Shown here piece after piece: positions 1 to 8,962 of a stretch of 64,000 nucleotides of DNA. Both the position numbers and the translations under genes were made by a program. Within the stretch, counting starts at the first letter, position 1. The number at the start of each line of letters is the position of its first letter. Under the pieces are notes generated by a model. It did not search any database. It saw only the letters and a program-made list of their open reading frames with translations, and was not told where the DNA came from. The DNA comes from Lactonifactor sp050944855 (GTDB lineage Bacteria > Bacillota > Clostridia > Lachnospirales > Lachnospiraceae): assembly GCA_050944855.1 (NCBI GenBank), contig JBMNRU010000001.1, positions 1 to 64,000 on the forward strand, read 5' to 3'.

Positions 1-60
1 GCATTTGGATACCGGAACTTTGAAAATTTTAGGAATCGAATCTTTCTATCCTTAACATAA

Positions 61-90
61 AGAGGCACAGGAACATCGTTCCTGTACCTC
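61..90 (-). terminator. Terminator after rpsA
   Basis: An inverted repeat with 13-base arms (one internal mismatch) and a three-base loop lies about 70 bases past the rpsA stop. On the minus strand it is followed by TTTATGTT, a modest T-rich tail. It probably ends the RpiR-to-rpsA transcript. Confidence 0.7.
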
Positions 91-158
91 CAAAAATATT
101 TTACCCCAACTCTTGACAAAGAGCCGTAATTTCTTACTATTCCTTTCTATCTGTCTTC

Positions 159-1247
159 TTATTCTTCTGTTGCCTCTGCTTCTTCTACTACCGGAACCGG
201 CTCAAGAACTTTCATGCTCAAACTGATCTTTCTGTCTTCGCCGTTGAAATCTACTACTCTAGCAGTAACTTCCTGTCCTACAGCCAATACATCCGATGGT
301 TTTTCCACATGTTCTCTGGAAATCTGGGATACATGCAACAAAGCATCTACACCTGGTTCTAACTCAACAAACGCGCCAAAATCTGTCATACGTGCGATTC
401 TGCCGTCTACCACATTACCAACTGCATATTTCTCAGCAGCTGTTAACCATGGATTCTGATCCTCAAACTTTAAGCTTAATGCAATCTTATCACCATTGAT
501 CTCTTTGATCAGAACAGTCAGTGTATCGCCTACTGTAAATACTTTCTTAGGATTCTCTACACGTCCCCAGGACATTTCAGAAATATGGAGCAGACCATCT
601 GCACCGCCCAAATCAATAAATGCACCAAAGTCTGTTACATTCTTGATCGTTCCTTCTACTACATCACCGGCATGGATTCTTTCAAACAATTCTTTCTGCA
701 TTTCTGCCTTTGCAGCTAAAAGAAGCTGTTTTCTGTCACCGATAATACGACGGCGTCTTGGATTGAATTCGCTGATCACAAACTCAATTTCCTGATCGGC
801 ATATTTGCTCAGATCTCTCTCGTAAGTATCAGAAACCAGACTTGCCGGAATAAAGATTCTTGCCTCATCAACAACAACACTCAAACCACCATCCAGCACC
901 TGAGAAACTTTTGCTTTTAATACTTCTTTATTTTCAAATGCTTCTTCTAATCTCTTATTGCCTTTTTCTGCAGCTAATCTCTTATAAGTAAGTAAAACCT
1001 GTCCCTCACCGTCGTTTACTTTTAAAACTTTGGCTTCCATGGTATCGCCTACATGTACCAGTGTGGTCAAGTCTACATTGGATTCGTTCGTATACTCATT
1101 TCTGCTGATGATACCGTCTGCTTTATAGCCAATGTTTAAAATAATCTCGTCTTCTTTTACATCAATGACGGTACCTTCCACAACCTCTCCGTTTCTGATA
1201 GTTTTTAATGATTCTTCCAGCATTTGTTCAAAACTTAATTCTGACAT
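159..1247 (-). CDS. rpsA: 30S ribosomal protein S1 homologue
   Basis: RNA-binding protein of 362 residues with four S1 (OB-fold) repeats, starting near residues 18, 105, 190 and 275. The last two carry the typical TDFGAF core followed by LLHISE or LLHVSQ. Four repeats is the usual Firmicutes form; the E. coli S1 has six. The tail is acidic. The start is ATG at 1247: a longer frame opening at a TTG (1265) begins inside the ribosome binding site GAGGAGGT, so it is rejected. The binding site and first codons lie within the 3' end of ispH, which suggests translational coupling. Whether it is an essential ribosomal S1 or a general mRNA-binding protein, as in many Firmicutes, cannot be decided here. 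Confidence 0.93.
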   Translation of the reverse strand: MSELSFEQMLEESLKTIRNGEVVEGTVIDVKEDEIILNIGYKADGIISRNEYTNESNVDLTTLVHVGDTMEAKVLKVNDGEGQVLLTYKRLAAEKGNKRLEEAFENKEVLKAKVSQVLDGGLSVVVDEARIFIPASLVSDTYERDLSKYADQEIEFVISEFNPRRRRIIGDRKQLLLAAKAEMQKELFERIHAGDVVEGTIKNVTDFGAFIDLGGADGLLHISEMSWGRVENPKKVFTVGDTLTVLIKEINGDKIALSLKFEDQNPWLTAAEKYAVGNVVDGRIARMTDFGAFVELEPGVDALLHVSQISREHVEKPSDVLAVGQEVTARVVDFNGEDRKISLSMKVLEPVPVVEEAEATEE

Positions 1248-2079
1248 GTTTTTGAACCTCCTCAATAATATTATTTGGGGTGGATGCCCCGGCTGTAATA
1301 CCTACGCAACTATTGGATCGAAACATATTAGAATCCAAGTCAACAAGTGTCTGTATATAGTAAGTATTTTCACATTCTTTTTTACATATTTCAAATAACT
1401 TTTTGGTATTGGAACTATGTTTGCCGCCTATAACAAGCATAGCATCTACCTCTTTTGCAATCTGTCCGGCTTCCTCCTGACGTTCCACCGTAGCATTGCA
1501 AATTGTATTTAAAACAACTTTATCATACCTCTTTTCACCTAAAATTTCAACCATTTCTTGAAAATTCTTGTAATTAAATGTCGTCTGTGAAACCACACAT
1601 ATCTTGTCATTTTCCTTCAAAGGCAGTTGTTCTGCCGCTTCTTTTGTGCTGATCACAAAAACCGGCTGACTGCACCACCCCTTAATTCCCTCTACTTCCG
1701 GATGGCCATCATTGCCAATGATCACGATCTTTCTTCCTTTTCCGCTCTCATCCTGCACGATCTTATGAATCCGGCGCACAAAAGGGCAGGTAGCATCTAC
1801 ATAATCCAGATTCTTCTCTTCCATAAGACAGTAGATTCGCTTCGGAACACCGTGAGAACGGATCACCACCGTACCTTCTCTTAAGTTTTTCAGTTCTTCT
1901 TCCGTATACAATACCTGTACACCTTTTTTTTCCAGATCCGATACTACTTCCTCATTGTGAATGATAGGGCCATAAGTATATACTTTTTTCTCTTTTTCTT
2001 CTGCCAGTTTGTAAACGGTGTCCACTGCCCGCTGCACACCAAAACAAAAGCCTGCTGTCTTTGCAACTTTGATTTCCAA
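1228..2079 (-). CDS. ispH: 4-hydroxy-3-methylbut-2-enyl diphosphate reductase (IspH/LytB)
   Basis: Last enzyme of the MEP isoprenoid pathway, reducing HMBPP to IPP and DMAPP through a [4Fe-4S] cluster. The 283 residues match the usual length of the stand-alone enzyme. The three cluster cysteines are visible: Cys12 in AGFCFGV, one in DATCPFV and one in NTICNAT. HGVPK and the SSNT substrate motif are also present. The start is a TTG two bases after the cmk stop, with the binding site inside the end of cmk. The 3' end overlaps rpsA by 20 bases. dxs and ispA of the same pathway lie at 42-45 kb. In some clostridia IspH is fused to S1; here the two are separate but overlapping. Confidence 0.95.
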   Translation of the reverse strand: MEIKVAKTAGFCFGVQRAVDTVYKLAEEKEKKVYTYGPIIHNEEVVSDLEKKGVQVLYTEEELKNLREGTVVIRSHGVPKRIYCLMEEKNLDYVDATCPFVRRIHKIVQDESGKGRKIVIIGNDGHPEVEGIKGWCSQPVFVISTKEAAEQLPLKENDKICVVSQTTFNYKNFQEMVEILGEKRYDKVVLNTICNATVERQEEAGQIAKEVDAMLVIGGKHSSNTKKLFEICKKECENTYYIQTLVDLDSNMFRSNSCVGITAGASTPNNIIEEVQKHVRIKF

Positions 2080-2081
2080 TG

Positions 2082-2756
2082 TTACTCTATCCTGCCTTTA
2101 CTTTTATAAATCTGAATAATACGATCCTGTACTTCCTTGATCGTCATATCCGAAGAATCGATCAGAACGGCATCCTCCGCCTGCTTCAAAGGAGATATCT
2201 CTCTTGTCATATCTCTGTGGTCCCGATCCTTAATATCTGCCTCGATCGCTTCTAAATCACAGTTTTCTCCCTTTTGCAGCAATTCGTGATAACGCCGAAG
2301 TGCCCTGGTATGCACACTGGCGGTCAGATAGATCTTCACATTGGCATCCGGCAGAACCTGCGTACCGATATCTCTTCCATCCATAACCACATTGTGTTTC
2401 TGTGCCAGCACCTGCTGAAGCTGTACCAGCTTTTTGCGGATCGCTGCATTAGCCGAGCTGACAGAGGCCATATTTCCCACTTCTTCGCTTCGTAAATACG
2501 GGGTTACATTTTCCCCATTTAAAAGTACCTGCTGTTCTCCCTCTTCATAAGCAATGGAAATGTCCGCGTATTCACAGGCAGCCTCCATCTCTTTTGTATC
2601 CTCCGGATGAATGTTCTGCCTGATCAGGTATAATGCCATAGCGCGATACATCGCTCCGGTATCCACGTAAATAAAGGACAGTTTCTTTGCCAGCCCCTTT
2701 GCTATGGTACTTTTGCCGGCGCCGGCCGGTCCATCAATCGCAATATTATCCGTCAT
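2082..2756 (-). CDS. cmk: Cytidylate kinase
   Basis: Transfers phosphate from ATP to CMP or dCMP in pyrimidine nucleotide salvage. It has 224 residues, the normal length. The P-loop DGPAGAGKST is at residues 8-17. YVDTGAMYRA (nucleotide binding) and DGRDIGTQVLP, the conserved Cmk signature, follow. A binding site GAGGATA precedes the ATG. The gene sits between a flavoprotein and ispH, and cmk next to ispH and rpsA is a recurrent Clostridia arrangement. Confidence 0.96.
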   Translation of the reverse strand: MTDNIAIDGPAGAGKSTIAKGLAKKLSFIYVDTGAMYRAMALYLIRQNIHPEDTKEMEAACEYADISIAYEEGEQQVLLNGENVTPYLRSEEVGNMASVSSANAAIRKKLVQLQQVLAQKHNVVMDGRDIGTQVLPDANVKIYLTASVHTRALRRYHELLQKGENCDLEAIEADIKDRDHRDMTREISPLKQAEDAVLIDSSDMTIKEVQDRIIQIYKSKGRIE

Positions 2757-2774
2757 ATGATATCCTCTTTTCCT

Positions 2775-4013
2775 CTATTCATAATAAGCAGAAAATGCCT
2801 GCGCTGCCGCAAAGGCAGTAGACCAGGCGATCTGCAGATTAAACCCTCCTGTCAGGGCATCCAGATCCAATACTTCCCCCGCGAAATACAGTCCCTGCAC
2901 TTTTTTTGATTCCATCGTAGATGGATTCACCTCTTTTACAGAAACACCGCCTTTGGTAATGATCGCTTCTTCCAATCCTCTCAGACCAGTGATCGTAAAA
3001 GGAAATGCTTTTATCAGATCCGCAAAATTCTTTCTTTCTTCTCTGGAAATTTCATTTACTTTTTTCTCCGGCGGTATTTGTCCCAACTCCAGCATCACCG
3101 GCAGCATTGTAGCCGGAAATAAACCGGCAATCACATTTTTAAACTGCTTATTCTTTCCCTGTTCAAACTCCCGAAGGATCCTGGCATCCAGCTGTTCCGG
3201 AGACAGCGCCGGCTTCAGATCGACAAAGGCAGCTACTTCTTTTTCATTTACTGTTTTTCCGATCTTAGCGCTGGCTGTAAGCGCTAAAGGCCCAGTGATT
3301 CCGAAATGGGTAAACATCATCTCACCGAACTCTTCATATAATTTTTTCTTGCCGTCGTAAATGGAAAGGGTTACATTTCGCAGGGATAATCCCTGTAATC
3401 GCAGTATATACGCTTCTTTCGTTTCCATGGGTACCAGAGACGGCAATATTTCTGTAACCTTATGTCCGCACTGCCGGGCAAACCGATAGCCATCACCTGT
3501 CGAACCGGTAACCGGATACGAACAGCCTCCGGTGACGATCAGCACGGCATCGGCATCTATGGTTTCATGAAGCAGCCTGACACCCCGAACCTGTCCTTCT
3601 TCTGTCAGGACCTCTTTCACCTCGGTACGAAGATGAATATGCACACCGTTTTTTTTCATCTCTCTTTCCAGGGTTTTTATCACATCCGAAGAGTGGTCAG
3701 ATTCCGGAAACACGCGCATACCGCGTTCTGTTTTCGTTTTTAATCCTGCCTGATGGAAAAAATCCAGAACGGTATCATTGGTACATCCATAAAAAGCACT
3801 GTAAAGAAACTTACGGTTGCTCATGACACTTTGAAACAATTCTTCCATATCACAGGCATTGGTCAGATTGCATCTTCCCTTTCCTGTAATGAAAAGCTTT
3901 TTCCCCAGCTTTTCATTTTTTTCAAAGACATGAACATCATGTCCTGCTCTGGCGGCAAAAACGGAAGCAAACATCCCCGCGGCTCCGCCGCCTATTATTA
4001 TTATTTTAGCCAT
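2775..4013 (-). CDS. FAD-dependent flavoprotein, HI0933/YhiN family
   Basis: Predicted NAD(P)/FAD-dependent oxidoreductase of 412 residues. The N-terminus has the Rossmann dinucleotide motif GGGAAGMFA followed by an acidic residue at the end of the second strand (VFEKNEK). GKGRCNLTN is the family signature. The C-terminal segment GLYFAGEVLDLDALTGGFNLQ is the FAD-closing motif. The substrate of this family is not known. The gene lies 13 bases after the RpiR regulator and 18 bases before cmk, so it is part of the same transcript. Confidence 0.88.
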   Translation of the reverse strand: MAKIIIIGGGAAGMFASVFAARAGHDVHVFEKNEKLGKKLFITGKGRCNLTNACDMEELFQSVMSNRKFLYSAFYGCTNDTVLDFFHQAGLKTKTERGMRVFPESDHSSDVIKTLEREMKKNGVHIHLRTEVKEVLTEEGQVRGVRLLHETIDADAVLIVTGGCSYPVTGSTGDGYRFARQCGHKVTEILPSLVPMETKEAYILRLQGLSLRNVTLSIYDGKKKLYEEFGEMMFTHFGITGPLALTASAKIGKTVNEKEVAAFVDLKPALSPEQLDARILREFEQGKNKQFKNVIAGLFPATMLPVMLELGQIPPEKKVNEISREERKNFADLIKAFPFTITGLRGLEEAIITKGGVSVKEVNPSTMESKKVQGLYFAGEVLDLDALTGGFNLQIAWSTAFAAAQAFSAYYE

Positions 4014-4026
4014 ATTTATGCGGTTA

Positions 4027-4944
4027 TTACTCCTTATTTGGGTTTTTCATCTGAAGCTGCTGCATATCTGCACGATCAATCTCATCGTTGTTATACACCT
4101 GGTATTCATCCCATATTTTTTCCAGAGATTCCAAGGTCTGTACGACTTCTGTCTGTTTTCGCATACACAGAGCAACCACCAGCGCATTCACCACACTTAG
4201 CGGTGCCACAAGGGAATCTACAATGGATGCCATATCACTTCTTGCAATGAGATTACAGGAAGAATACAGATTGATCGGCGAATGAATACTGTCTGTCAGG
4301 GTAATCACTTTGGCATTCCTGTTATTGGCAAACTCTAATGCTTTTAACGTCCGCATAGAATATCTGGGAAAACTAATGCCGATAATAACATCTGTTTCTC
4401 CGATACGGATCATCTGTTCAAACAATTCACTGGCACTGCTGGTCTGTAAAAGATGCACATTTTCAAAAATCAGATGCAGATAAAACGCAAGAAAACTGGC
4501 AAGGGGTGCGCAGCTGCGGATTCCTACAACATAAATATGCTTTGCATGTAAAATAGTATCCACTGCCAGATCAAACGCACTCTGGTCCATATGTTCCAAG
4601 GTCAGCTTGATCTTATCAATGTCCGACTGCAGTACAGTATCCAATATCTCAGACTGCGGTACTTTCCCATATGTCACTTCCATGCGCTGAATGGAATTCA
4701 GCCTGTTTCTCACCAATTCTTCCAAAGCTTTCTGAAATTCCGGATATCCTTTATAGCCAAGAAAAATAGCAAAGCGAACTACCGTAGATTCGCTAACGCC
4801 TACTACCTTTCCCAGTTTTGCAGCAGTAAGAAATACTGCTTTATCATAATTATCCATAATATAATCGGCCAGCTTTTTCTGGCCTTTACTGCAATCGCCG
4901 TACAGAGTGTTAATTCTGCTCAATAGGTTTGATCTCTGCGTCAT
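4027..4944 (-). CDS. MurR/RpiR-family transcriptional regulator
   Basis: A 305-residue regulator with an N-terminal helix-turn-helix of the RpiR type (residues about 5-78, core GVSESTVVRFAIFLGYKGYPEFQ) and a SIS sugar-phosphate-binding domain at about 125-260 (YVVGIRSCAPLA, GISFPRYS). Members usually sense phosphorylated sugars. The start is ATG at 4944 with GAGGT nine bases upstream; an upstream in-frame extension has no binding site. It is the first gene of the unit that continues into the flavoprotein, cmk, ispH and rpsA. No sugar catabolic gene is adjacent, so its ligand cannot be inferred. Confidence 0.9.
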   Translation of the reverse strand: MTQRSNLLSRINTLYGDCSKGQKKLADYIMDNYDKAVFLTAAKLGKVVGVSESTVVRFAIFLGYKGYPEFQKALEELVRNRLNSIQRMEVTYGKVPQSEILDTVLQSDIDKIKLTLEHMDQSAFDLAVDTILHAKHIYVVGIRSCAPLASFLAFYLHLIFENVHLLQTSSASELFEQMIRIGETDVIIGISFPRYSMRTLKALEFANNRNAKVITLTDSIHSPINLYSSCNLIARSDMASIVDSLVAPLSVVNALVVALCMRKQTEVVQTLESLEKIWDEYQVYNNDEIDRADMQQLQMKNPNKE

Positions 4945-5081
4945 GACAAACAACCTCAATCTTTTATTTAACGGAAATAATTTTTCGCCTATAGGAGATT
5001 TTACCACGAATATCCTAAAAATAACAGTCCTAAAAAGAAGTCCTTTCCTGCTTCCTATACTGATGTTTTTGGTTTCCGCAC

Positions 5082-5114
5082 AAAAAAAGAAGCAGAAGGT
5101 TTCTCTTCTGCTTC
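5082..5114 (-). terminator. Rho-independent terminator of the unknown 172-residue gene
   Basis: A perfect ten-base stem (GAAGCAGAAG and its complement, 5089-5098 and 5105-5114) with a six-base loop is followed on the minus strand by seven T residues. It lies immediately after the stop at 5122 and separates this gene from the RpiR regulator. Confidence 0.9.
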
Positions 5115-5121
5115 CCGCTTT

Positions 5122-5640
5122 TTATACCTCTAAAATCTTCCCTATCGCCTCATCATATCTGCAGAATTTACCATTTTCAGAAACAAACGGGGTGTAAGTA
5201 TTTTCTTTCATATTCTTTATGTACACGATTTTAGTTGCACGCATATAGACCAGCGAGAATTTTTCATTTAAACTGGAGATCCAATGGTATACTTTATTGG
5301 TCTTGTCAGACATAACCAGCTCATAACCGCCTTCACAGGCCTCCAGACGAAAATATACCTTTTCTCCCGGTTTTACTGCTGCAAATACCTGTTTGCAAAT
5401 GTACTCAGAGAAATGTTCTCTCACAAATGCCTGAAACTCTTTCTGATCATATACTTTTTTGGACACCTCATCAGTAATCTTATCGCCGCGCTCGATACGA
5501 ATACGAAGCACCTTCAGGATCTCAATAGCATCATTTAAGAATCCCAGACTGTTATACTCCATCGTTTCTAACAGATACGCAATCAATTCTTTTGATAAGA
5601 CATCTCCATGTTTAGCCTGATCTAACAACACATTATTCAT
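5122..5640 (-). CDS. Protein of unknown function, 172 residues
   Basis: I do not recognise a family. The protein is soluble-looking, with no signal peptide or membrane segment. The N-terminal half is helical and charged (residues about 1-70). The C-terminal half is predicted to be rich in beta strands with aromatic residues. The start is ATG at 5640, preceded by GGGAGAGGT; a seven-residue upstream extension is rejected. The gene is monocistronic, with its own promoter (5737-5765) and a strong terminator (5082-5114). It lies between smpB and the RpiR operon, and the context gives no functional clue. Confidence 0.8.
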   Translation of the reverse strand: MNNVLLDQAKHGDVLSKELIAYLLETMEYNSLGFLNDAIEILKVLRIRIERGDKITDEVSKKVYDQKEFQAFVREHFSEYICKQVFAAVKPGEKVYFRLEACEGGYELVMSDKTNKVYHWISSLNEKFSLVYMRATKIVYIKNMKENTYTPFVSENGKFCRYDEAIGKILEV

Positions 5641-5736
5641 AGTAAATACCTCTCCCATCACTTAGTTGTTTCCCATACCTGGTTACCTATAAAATCCGGC
5701 AAAATTTATGCCGAAAGCATGCTCTTGTCAGCAATC

Positions 5737-5765
5737 ATTATAGTATGGATTTTTTTAATATACAA
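5737..5765 (-). promoter_or_regulatory. Sigma-A-type promoter for the unknown gene
   Basis: On the minus strand TTGTAT (5760-5765) and a perfect TATAAT (5737-5742) are separated by 17 bases. The -35 is weak (three of six). The leader is about 90 bases and holds a small GGCA/TGCC hairpin near 5697-5713. Confidence 0.5.
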
Positions 5766-5833
5766 GAGTTGTTCTGAAAATAATACAAGTATTGCCGGTA
5801 CAAAACAAAGTCCTTACTATTTGCTCTGGCTTT

Positions 5834-6301
5834 CTATATATTTTTTACTTTAAACTCTCTTTCTGCTTCCCTTCTCTGGTCTTTTTTTGCAATATCCTGC
5901 CGCTTATCGTACAGTTTTTTACCTTTGGCGACCCCGATCTCCACCTTTACCAGACTCCCTTTAAAATAAACTTTCAAAGGGACTAACGTATAGCCTTTCT
6001 CCGTAATCTTTCCTTTTATCTTGGCAATTTCATACTTGTGAAGCAGCAGTTTTTTTACCCGCAGGGGATCCTTATTAAAAATATTTCCTTTCTCATACGG
6101 CGTCACATGCATGCCATAGAGATAGACTTCATCCTGCTCAATGCGGATGAACGCTTCCTTAATACTGCCCTTTCCCATACGAAGAGACTTTACTTCCGTC
6201 CCCGCCAGAGCAATTCCTGCCTCATAAGTATCTTCAATAAAATAATCATGATATGCTTTTTTATTGTTGGCAATCAAGCGACTTCCCGACTGTTTACTCA
6301 T
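5834..6301 (-). CDS. smpB: SsrA-binding protein SmpB
   Basis: Binds tmRNA and delivers it to stalled ribosomes for trans-translation. The 155 residues match the family length. Typical segments are ANNKKAYHDYFIEDTYEAGI near the start, GTEVKSLR, GKGSIKEAF and the basic C-terminal tail GKKLYDKRQDIAKKD that enters the ribosome. The start overlaps the rnr stop by eight bases, with GGAAGAGGA as binding site inside rnr. The order secG-rnr-smpB is conserved in Firmicutes. The ssrA gene that often follows is not visible in the 190 bases downstream. Confidence 0.96.
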   Translation of the reverse strand: MSKQSGSRLIANNKKAYHDYFIEDTYEAGIALAGTEVKSLRMGKGSIKEAFIRIEQDEVYLYGMHVTPYEKGNIFNKDPLRVKKLLLHKYEIAKIKGKITEKGYTLVPLKVYFKGSLVKVEIGVAKGKKLYDKRQDIAKKDQRREAEREFKVKNI

Positions 6302-8531
6302 AATCCTCTTCCCTCATTTCTTCTGCCAGCACAAAATCTATGGTTTTATTCATAATATCCGCATCCTTTACCCGTACCGTTACCTTCTGACCCAGATAAT
6401 ACATCCTCTTCGTCATCTCACCAACTAAAAGGAACTTCTGCGGATCAAATGCATAATAATCGTCCCGCAGGGAATTCACATGCACCAGGCCTTCTACCGT
6501 ATTGGCTAATTCAATATACAGTCCCCATTCCATCACACCGGAAATAACACCCTCGAAGGTTTCACCAATATGATGAGACATGAATTCTGCTTTCTTCAGC
6601 TTATCCGTCTCACGCTCCACTTCCTCTGCCCGGCGTTCCATAGCACTGGATTGTCTGGAGACTTCTTCCAGTATTTTATTGTAATGGATGATTCGTTCCT
6701 CCGTCAACTTTCCGTGCAGATTTTCTTTTATAATACGATGAATCTGAAGATCTGGATACCGGCGTATAGGAGATGTAAAATGGCAGTAATATCTGGCTGC
6801 CAGCCCAAAATGCCCTGCACATTCCGGAGAATACTTGGCCTGTTTCATGGAGCGGAGCAGCAGACGGCTGTACATCCCCTCAGCTTTAGTTCCTTTCAGG
6901 CTATGGAGGATTTTCTGTATCTCCTTTGGATGAATCTCCTGTCTGGTTTTTTTCACTTTCACACCTGCCTGATGCAGCTGCTGCAATACCGGCTCCATTT
7001 TTTCCTGATCCGGATTCTCATGGATCCGATATACAAAGGGCAGATCCGCCAGACAATATTCTTCCGCCACTGTTTCATTCGCCAACAACATAAAATCTTC
7101 AATAATCCGGGTAGCTACATTATGCTCGTAAGGATAAATTTCTACCGGAATTCCCTGCTTATTTAAAAGAATCTTGCTTTCCGGGAAATCAAAATCAATA
7201 GAGCCCCGCTTTTCCCTTTTTTTTCGCAGGATCCCGGATAATTCCCTCATAAGGAAGAACAACGGCACCAGTTCCTCATATTCTTTGGTTATACCTTCCT
7301 CTTCCTGCTCCAGGATTTTCTTTACATTAGTATAAGTCATACGGCGATCCACACAGATAACGGTTTCCGCGATCTGATGGTTCACCACATTTCCTTTCTC
7401 ATCAATATCCATCAGACAGCTTAAAGCCAGGCGGTCTTCCCCCTGATTCAGCGAACAGATCCCATTGGACAGATGGGGCGGAAGCATGGGAATGACCCGG
7501 TCTACCAGATACACGCTGGTACCCCGTTTCAGCGCTTCCTTATCTAATGCGCTGTTATACTGTACGTAATTGCTGACGTCTGCGATATGAACACCCAGAT
7601 GATAGCCTGTCTCATCTTTGGTCAGAGAAATCCCGTCATCTAAGTCCTTCGCATCTTCTCCGTCTATGGTTACCACAGTCCAGTCCCGCAGGTCCATACG
7701 GCGATAAAAATCCCCTTCCTGCAGCCGATCCGGAATCCGCTCTGCCTGATTTTGTACCTTCTGCGGAAATTCCATGGGCAGTTCATAGCTTTTGGCAATG
7801 GACAGCACATCCACGCCTGCCTCATTATAATGTCCCAGTATTTCAAGAATCCTGCCTTCCGGACTTTTGTTCTTGGAACCGTAATCGCGGATCTCTGCCA
7901 CTACTTTATCACCGGTAACAGCTCCCTTGGAATGTTCTGCATAAATATAAATATCCTTAGAAATTCGCGCATTATCCGGTACCACAAATCCAAAAGAATT
8001 GCTTTTCTGATAGGTACCCACCACCTGCTTCATGCCGTGTTCCAGTATTTTTACAATACTTCCTTCCCGTCGGGAGCCATTTTGCTTCTTACCTGTCTGC
8101 AGACGCACCTGCACCTTATCCAGGTGCATCGCTCCCAATATTTCTGATTCCGGAATATAAATATCTGCGGCATCCTCTTCTTCCGGCTGTACAAAACCAA
8201 ATCCCTTCGGATGTCCGAGAAACGTTCCTGTCACATATTCTTCCTCAGCATGTTTCTTTTTTCCTGATCTTTTTCCTTCTTTACGTAGTTTTTCTGCTGT
8301 GTTATCTTTCTGCTCCTCTGCAGAGATAACAGCCTCATATCTGCCCCGTTTGGACAGTGATATTTTCCCTTCTTCCAAAAGTGCGTTCAATACCTCATGC
8401 AGTTCTTTCCTGCGCCCCGCAGGCACCTCCATCAGTATCGCAATATCTTTTGCCCGCATTGGCTGATATTCTTTGCATCGCATAAGGTCATAAATCAGTT
8501 TTTTCTTCTTTTTCAATTTATCTCTATTCAT
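6294..8531 (-). CDS. rnr: Ribonuclease R
   Basis: 3'-to-5' exoribonuclease of the RNB family, 745 residues, able to degrade structured RNA and partner of SmpB in tmRNA quality control. Domain order: N-terminal winged helix (about 1-70), two cold-shock domains (about 85-230), RNB catalytic domain (about 260-590; DGEDAKDLDDGISL carries the Mg-binding aspartates) and a C-terminal S1 domain (about 635-720). The start is ATG at 8531 with GGAG seven bases upstream; this site lies just past the T-run of a hairpin that follows secG. An in-frame extension of 12 residues lacks a binding site. Confidence 0.96.
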   Translation of the reverse strand: MNRDKLKKKKKLIYDLMRCKEYQPMRAKDIAILMEVPAGRRKELHEVLNALLEEGKISLSKRGRYEAVISAEEQKDNTAEKLRKEGKRSGKKKHAEEEYVTGTFLGHPKGFGFVQPEEEDAADIYIPESEILGAMHLDKVQVRLQTGKKQNGSRREGSIVKILEHGMKQVVGTYQKSNSFGFVVPDNARISKDIYIYAEHSKGAVTGDKVVAEIRDYGSKNKSPEGRILEILGHYNEAGVDVLSIAKSYELPMEFPQKVQNQAERIPDRLQEGDFYRRMDLRDWTVVTIDGEDAKDLDDGISLTKDETGYHLGVHIADVSNYVQYNSALDKEALKRGTSVYLVDRVIPMLPPHLSNGICSLNQGEDRLALSCLMDIDEKGNVVNHQIAETVICVDRRMTYTNVKKILEQEEEGITKEYEELVPLFFLMRELSGILRKKREKRGSIDFDFPESKILLNKQGIPVEIYPYEHNVATRIIEDFMLLANETVAEEYCLADLPFVYRIHENPDQEKMEPVLQQLHQAGVKVKKTRQEIHPKEIQKILHSLKGTKAEGMYSRLLLRSMKQAKYSPECAGHFGLAARYYCHFTSPIRRYPDLQIHRIIKENLHGKLTEERIIHYNKILEEVSRQSSAMERRAEEVERETDKLKKAEFMSHHIGETFEGVISGVMEWGLYIELANTVEGLVHVNSLRDDYYAFDPQKFLLVGEMTKRMYYLGQKVTVRVKDADIMNKTIDFVLAEEMREEDYE

Positions 8532-8541
8532 TGCAATCTCC

Positions 8542-8577
8542 AAAAAAATCAGCACCCCTGTATACACAAGAGTGCTG
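8542..8577 (-). terminator. Attenuator-like hairpin between secG and rnr
   Basis: A six-base stem CAGCAC/GTGCTG (8550-8555 and 8572-8577) with a 16-base loop is followed on the minus strand by A and seven T residues. The short stem suggests a partial terminator that lowers rnr-smpB expression relative to secG. Confidence 0.5.
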
Positions 8578-8583
8578 TCTTGA

Positions 8584-8823
8584 TTAAAAATTCAAATTTA
8601 ATACAAGTGCAAGTACAAAGAAAAGGATGGCCATAATCTTGGTTGCCAAAGGTAACGCGCCTTCGACGGAACGTCCTTTGTTCTTACCCCAATAAGTGCT
8701 GTCATTGGCACCGGCAAGAGATCCCAGTCCATTGCCCTTTCCTTCCTGCATCAACACAACAACTAACAGTGCAATACAATCAACAACAAAAATAATACTT
8801 AAAATGATTCTTAAAATTTCCAT
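8584..8823 (-). CDS. secG: Preprotein translocase subunit SecG
   Basis: Small inner-membrane subunit of the SecYEG channel, 79 residues. Two transmembrane helices (about 3-24 and 56-76) flank a loop with the family motif VVLMQEGKGNGLG and a glycine-rich stretch. The binding site is GGGAGGAA. It is first in the secG-rnr-smpB transcript, an arrangement shared with Bacillus and many Clostridia. Confidence 0.94.
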   Translation of the reverse strand: MEILRIILSIIFVVDCIALLVVVLMQEGKGNGLGSLAGANDSTYWGKNKGRSVEGALPLATKIMAILFFVLALVLNLNF

Positions 8824-8899
8824 GAGTTCCTCCCATTGTGAATCTTGGTACTGTCTTATCTAAAGCATACGCCATACTCGCCAATTATCAAACAGATAT

Positions 8900-8928
8900 A
8901 GTTTATCATAGAATTTTCCATCTTTCAA
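8900..8928 (-). promoter_or_regulatory. Candidate promoter for secG-rnr-smpB
   Basis: TTGAAA (8923-8928) and TAAACT (8900-8905) are separated by 17 bases on the minus strand. A second weaker pair (TTGATA, 16 bases, TATGCT) lies closer to secG. Either could be the start site. No clear enolase terminator is visible in the same gap. Confidence 0.4.
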
Positions 8929-8962
8929 CTACTATTTCTCAAGTTGAGAGCACTTTCCGCGG

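Noticed and set aside
1248..1265. Upstream TTG start for rpsA
   Set aside because: The TTG and next codons are the ribosome binding site itself; the same applies to extended starts of spo0A, ispA and recN-spoIVB neighbours.
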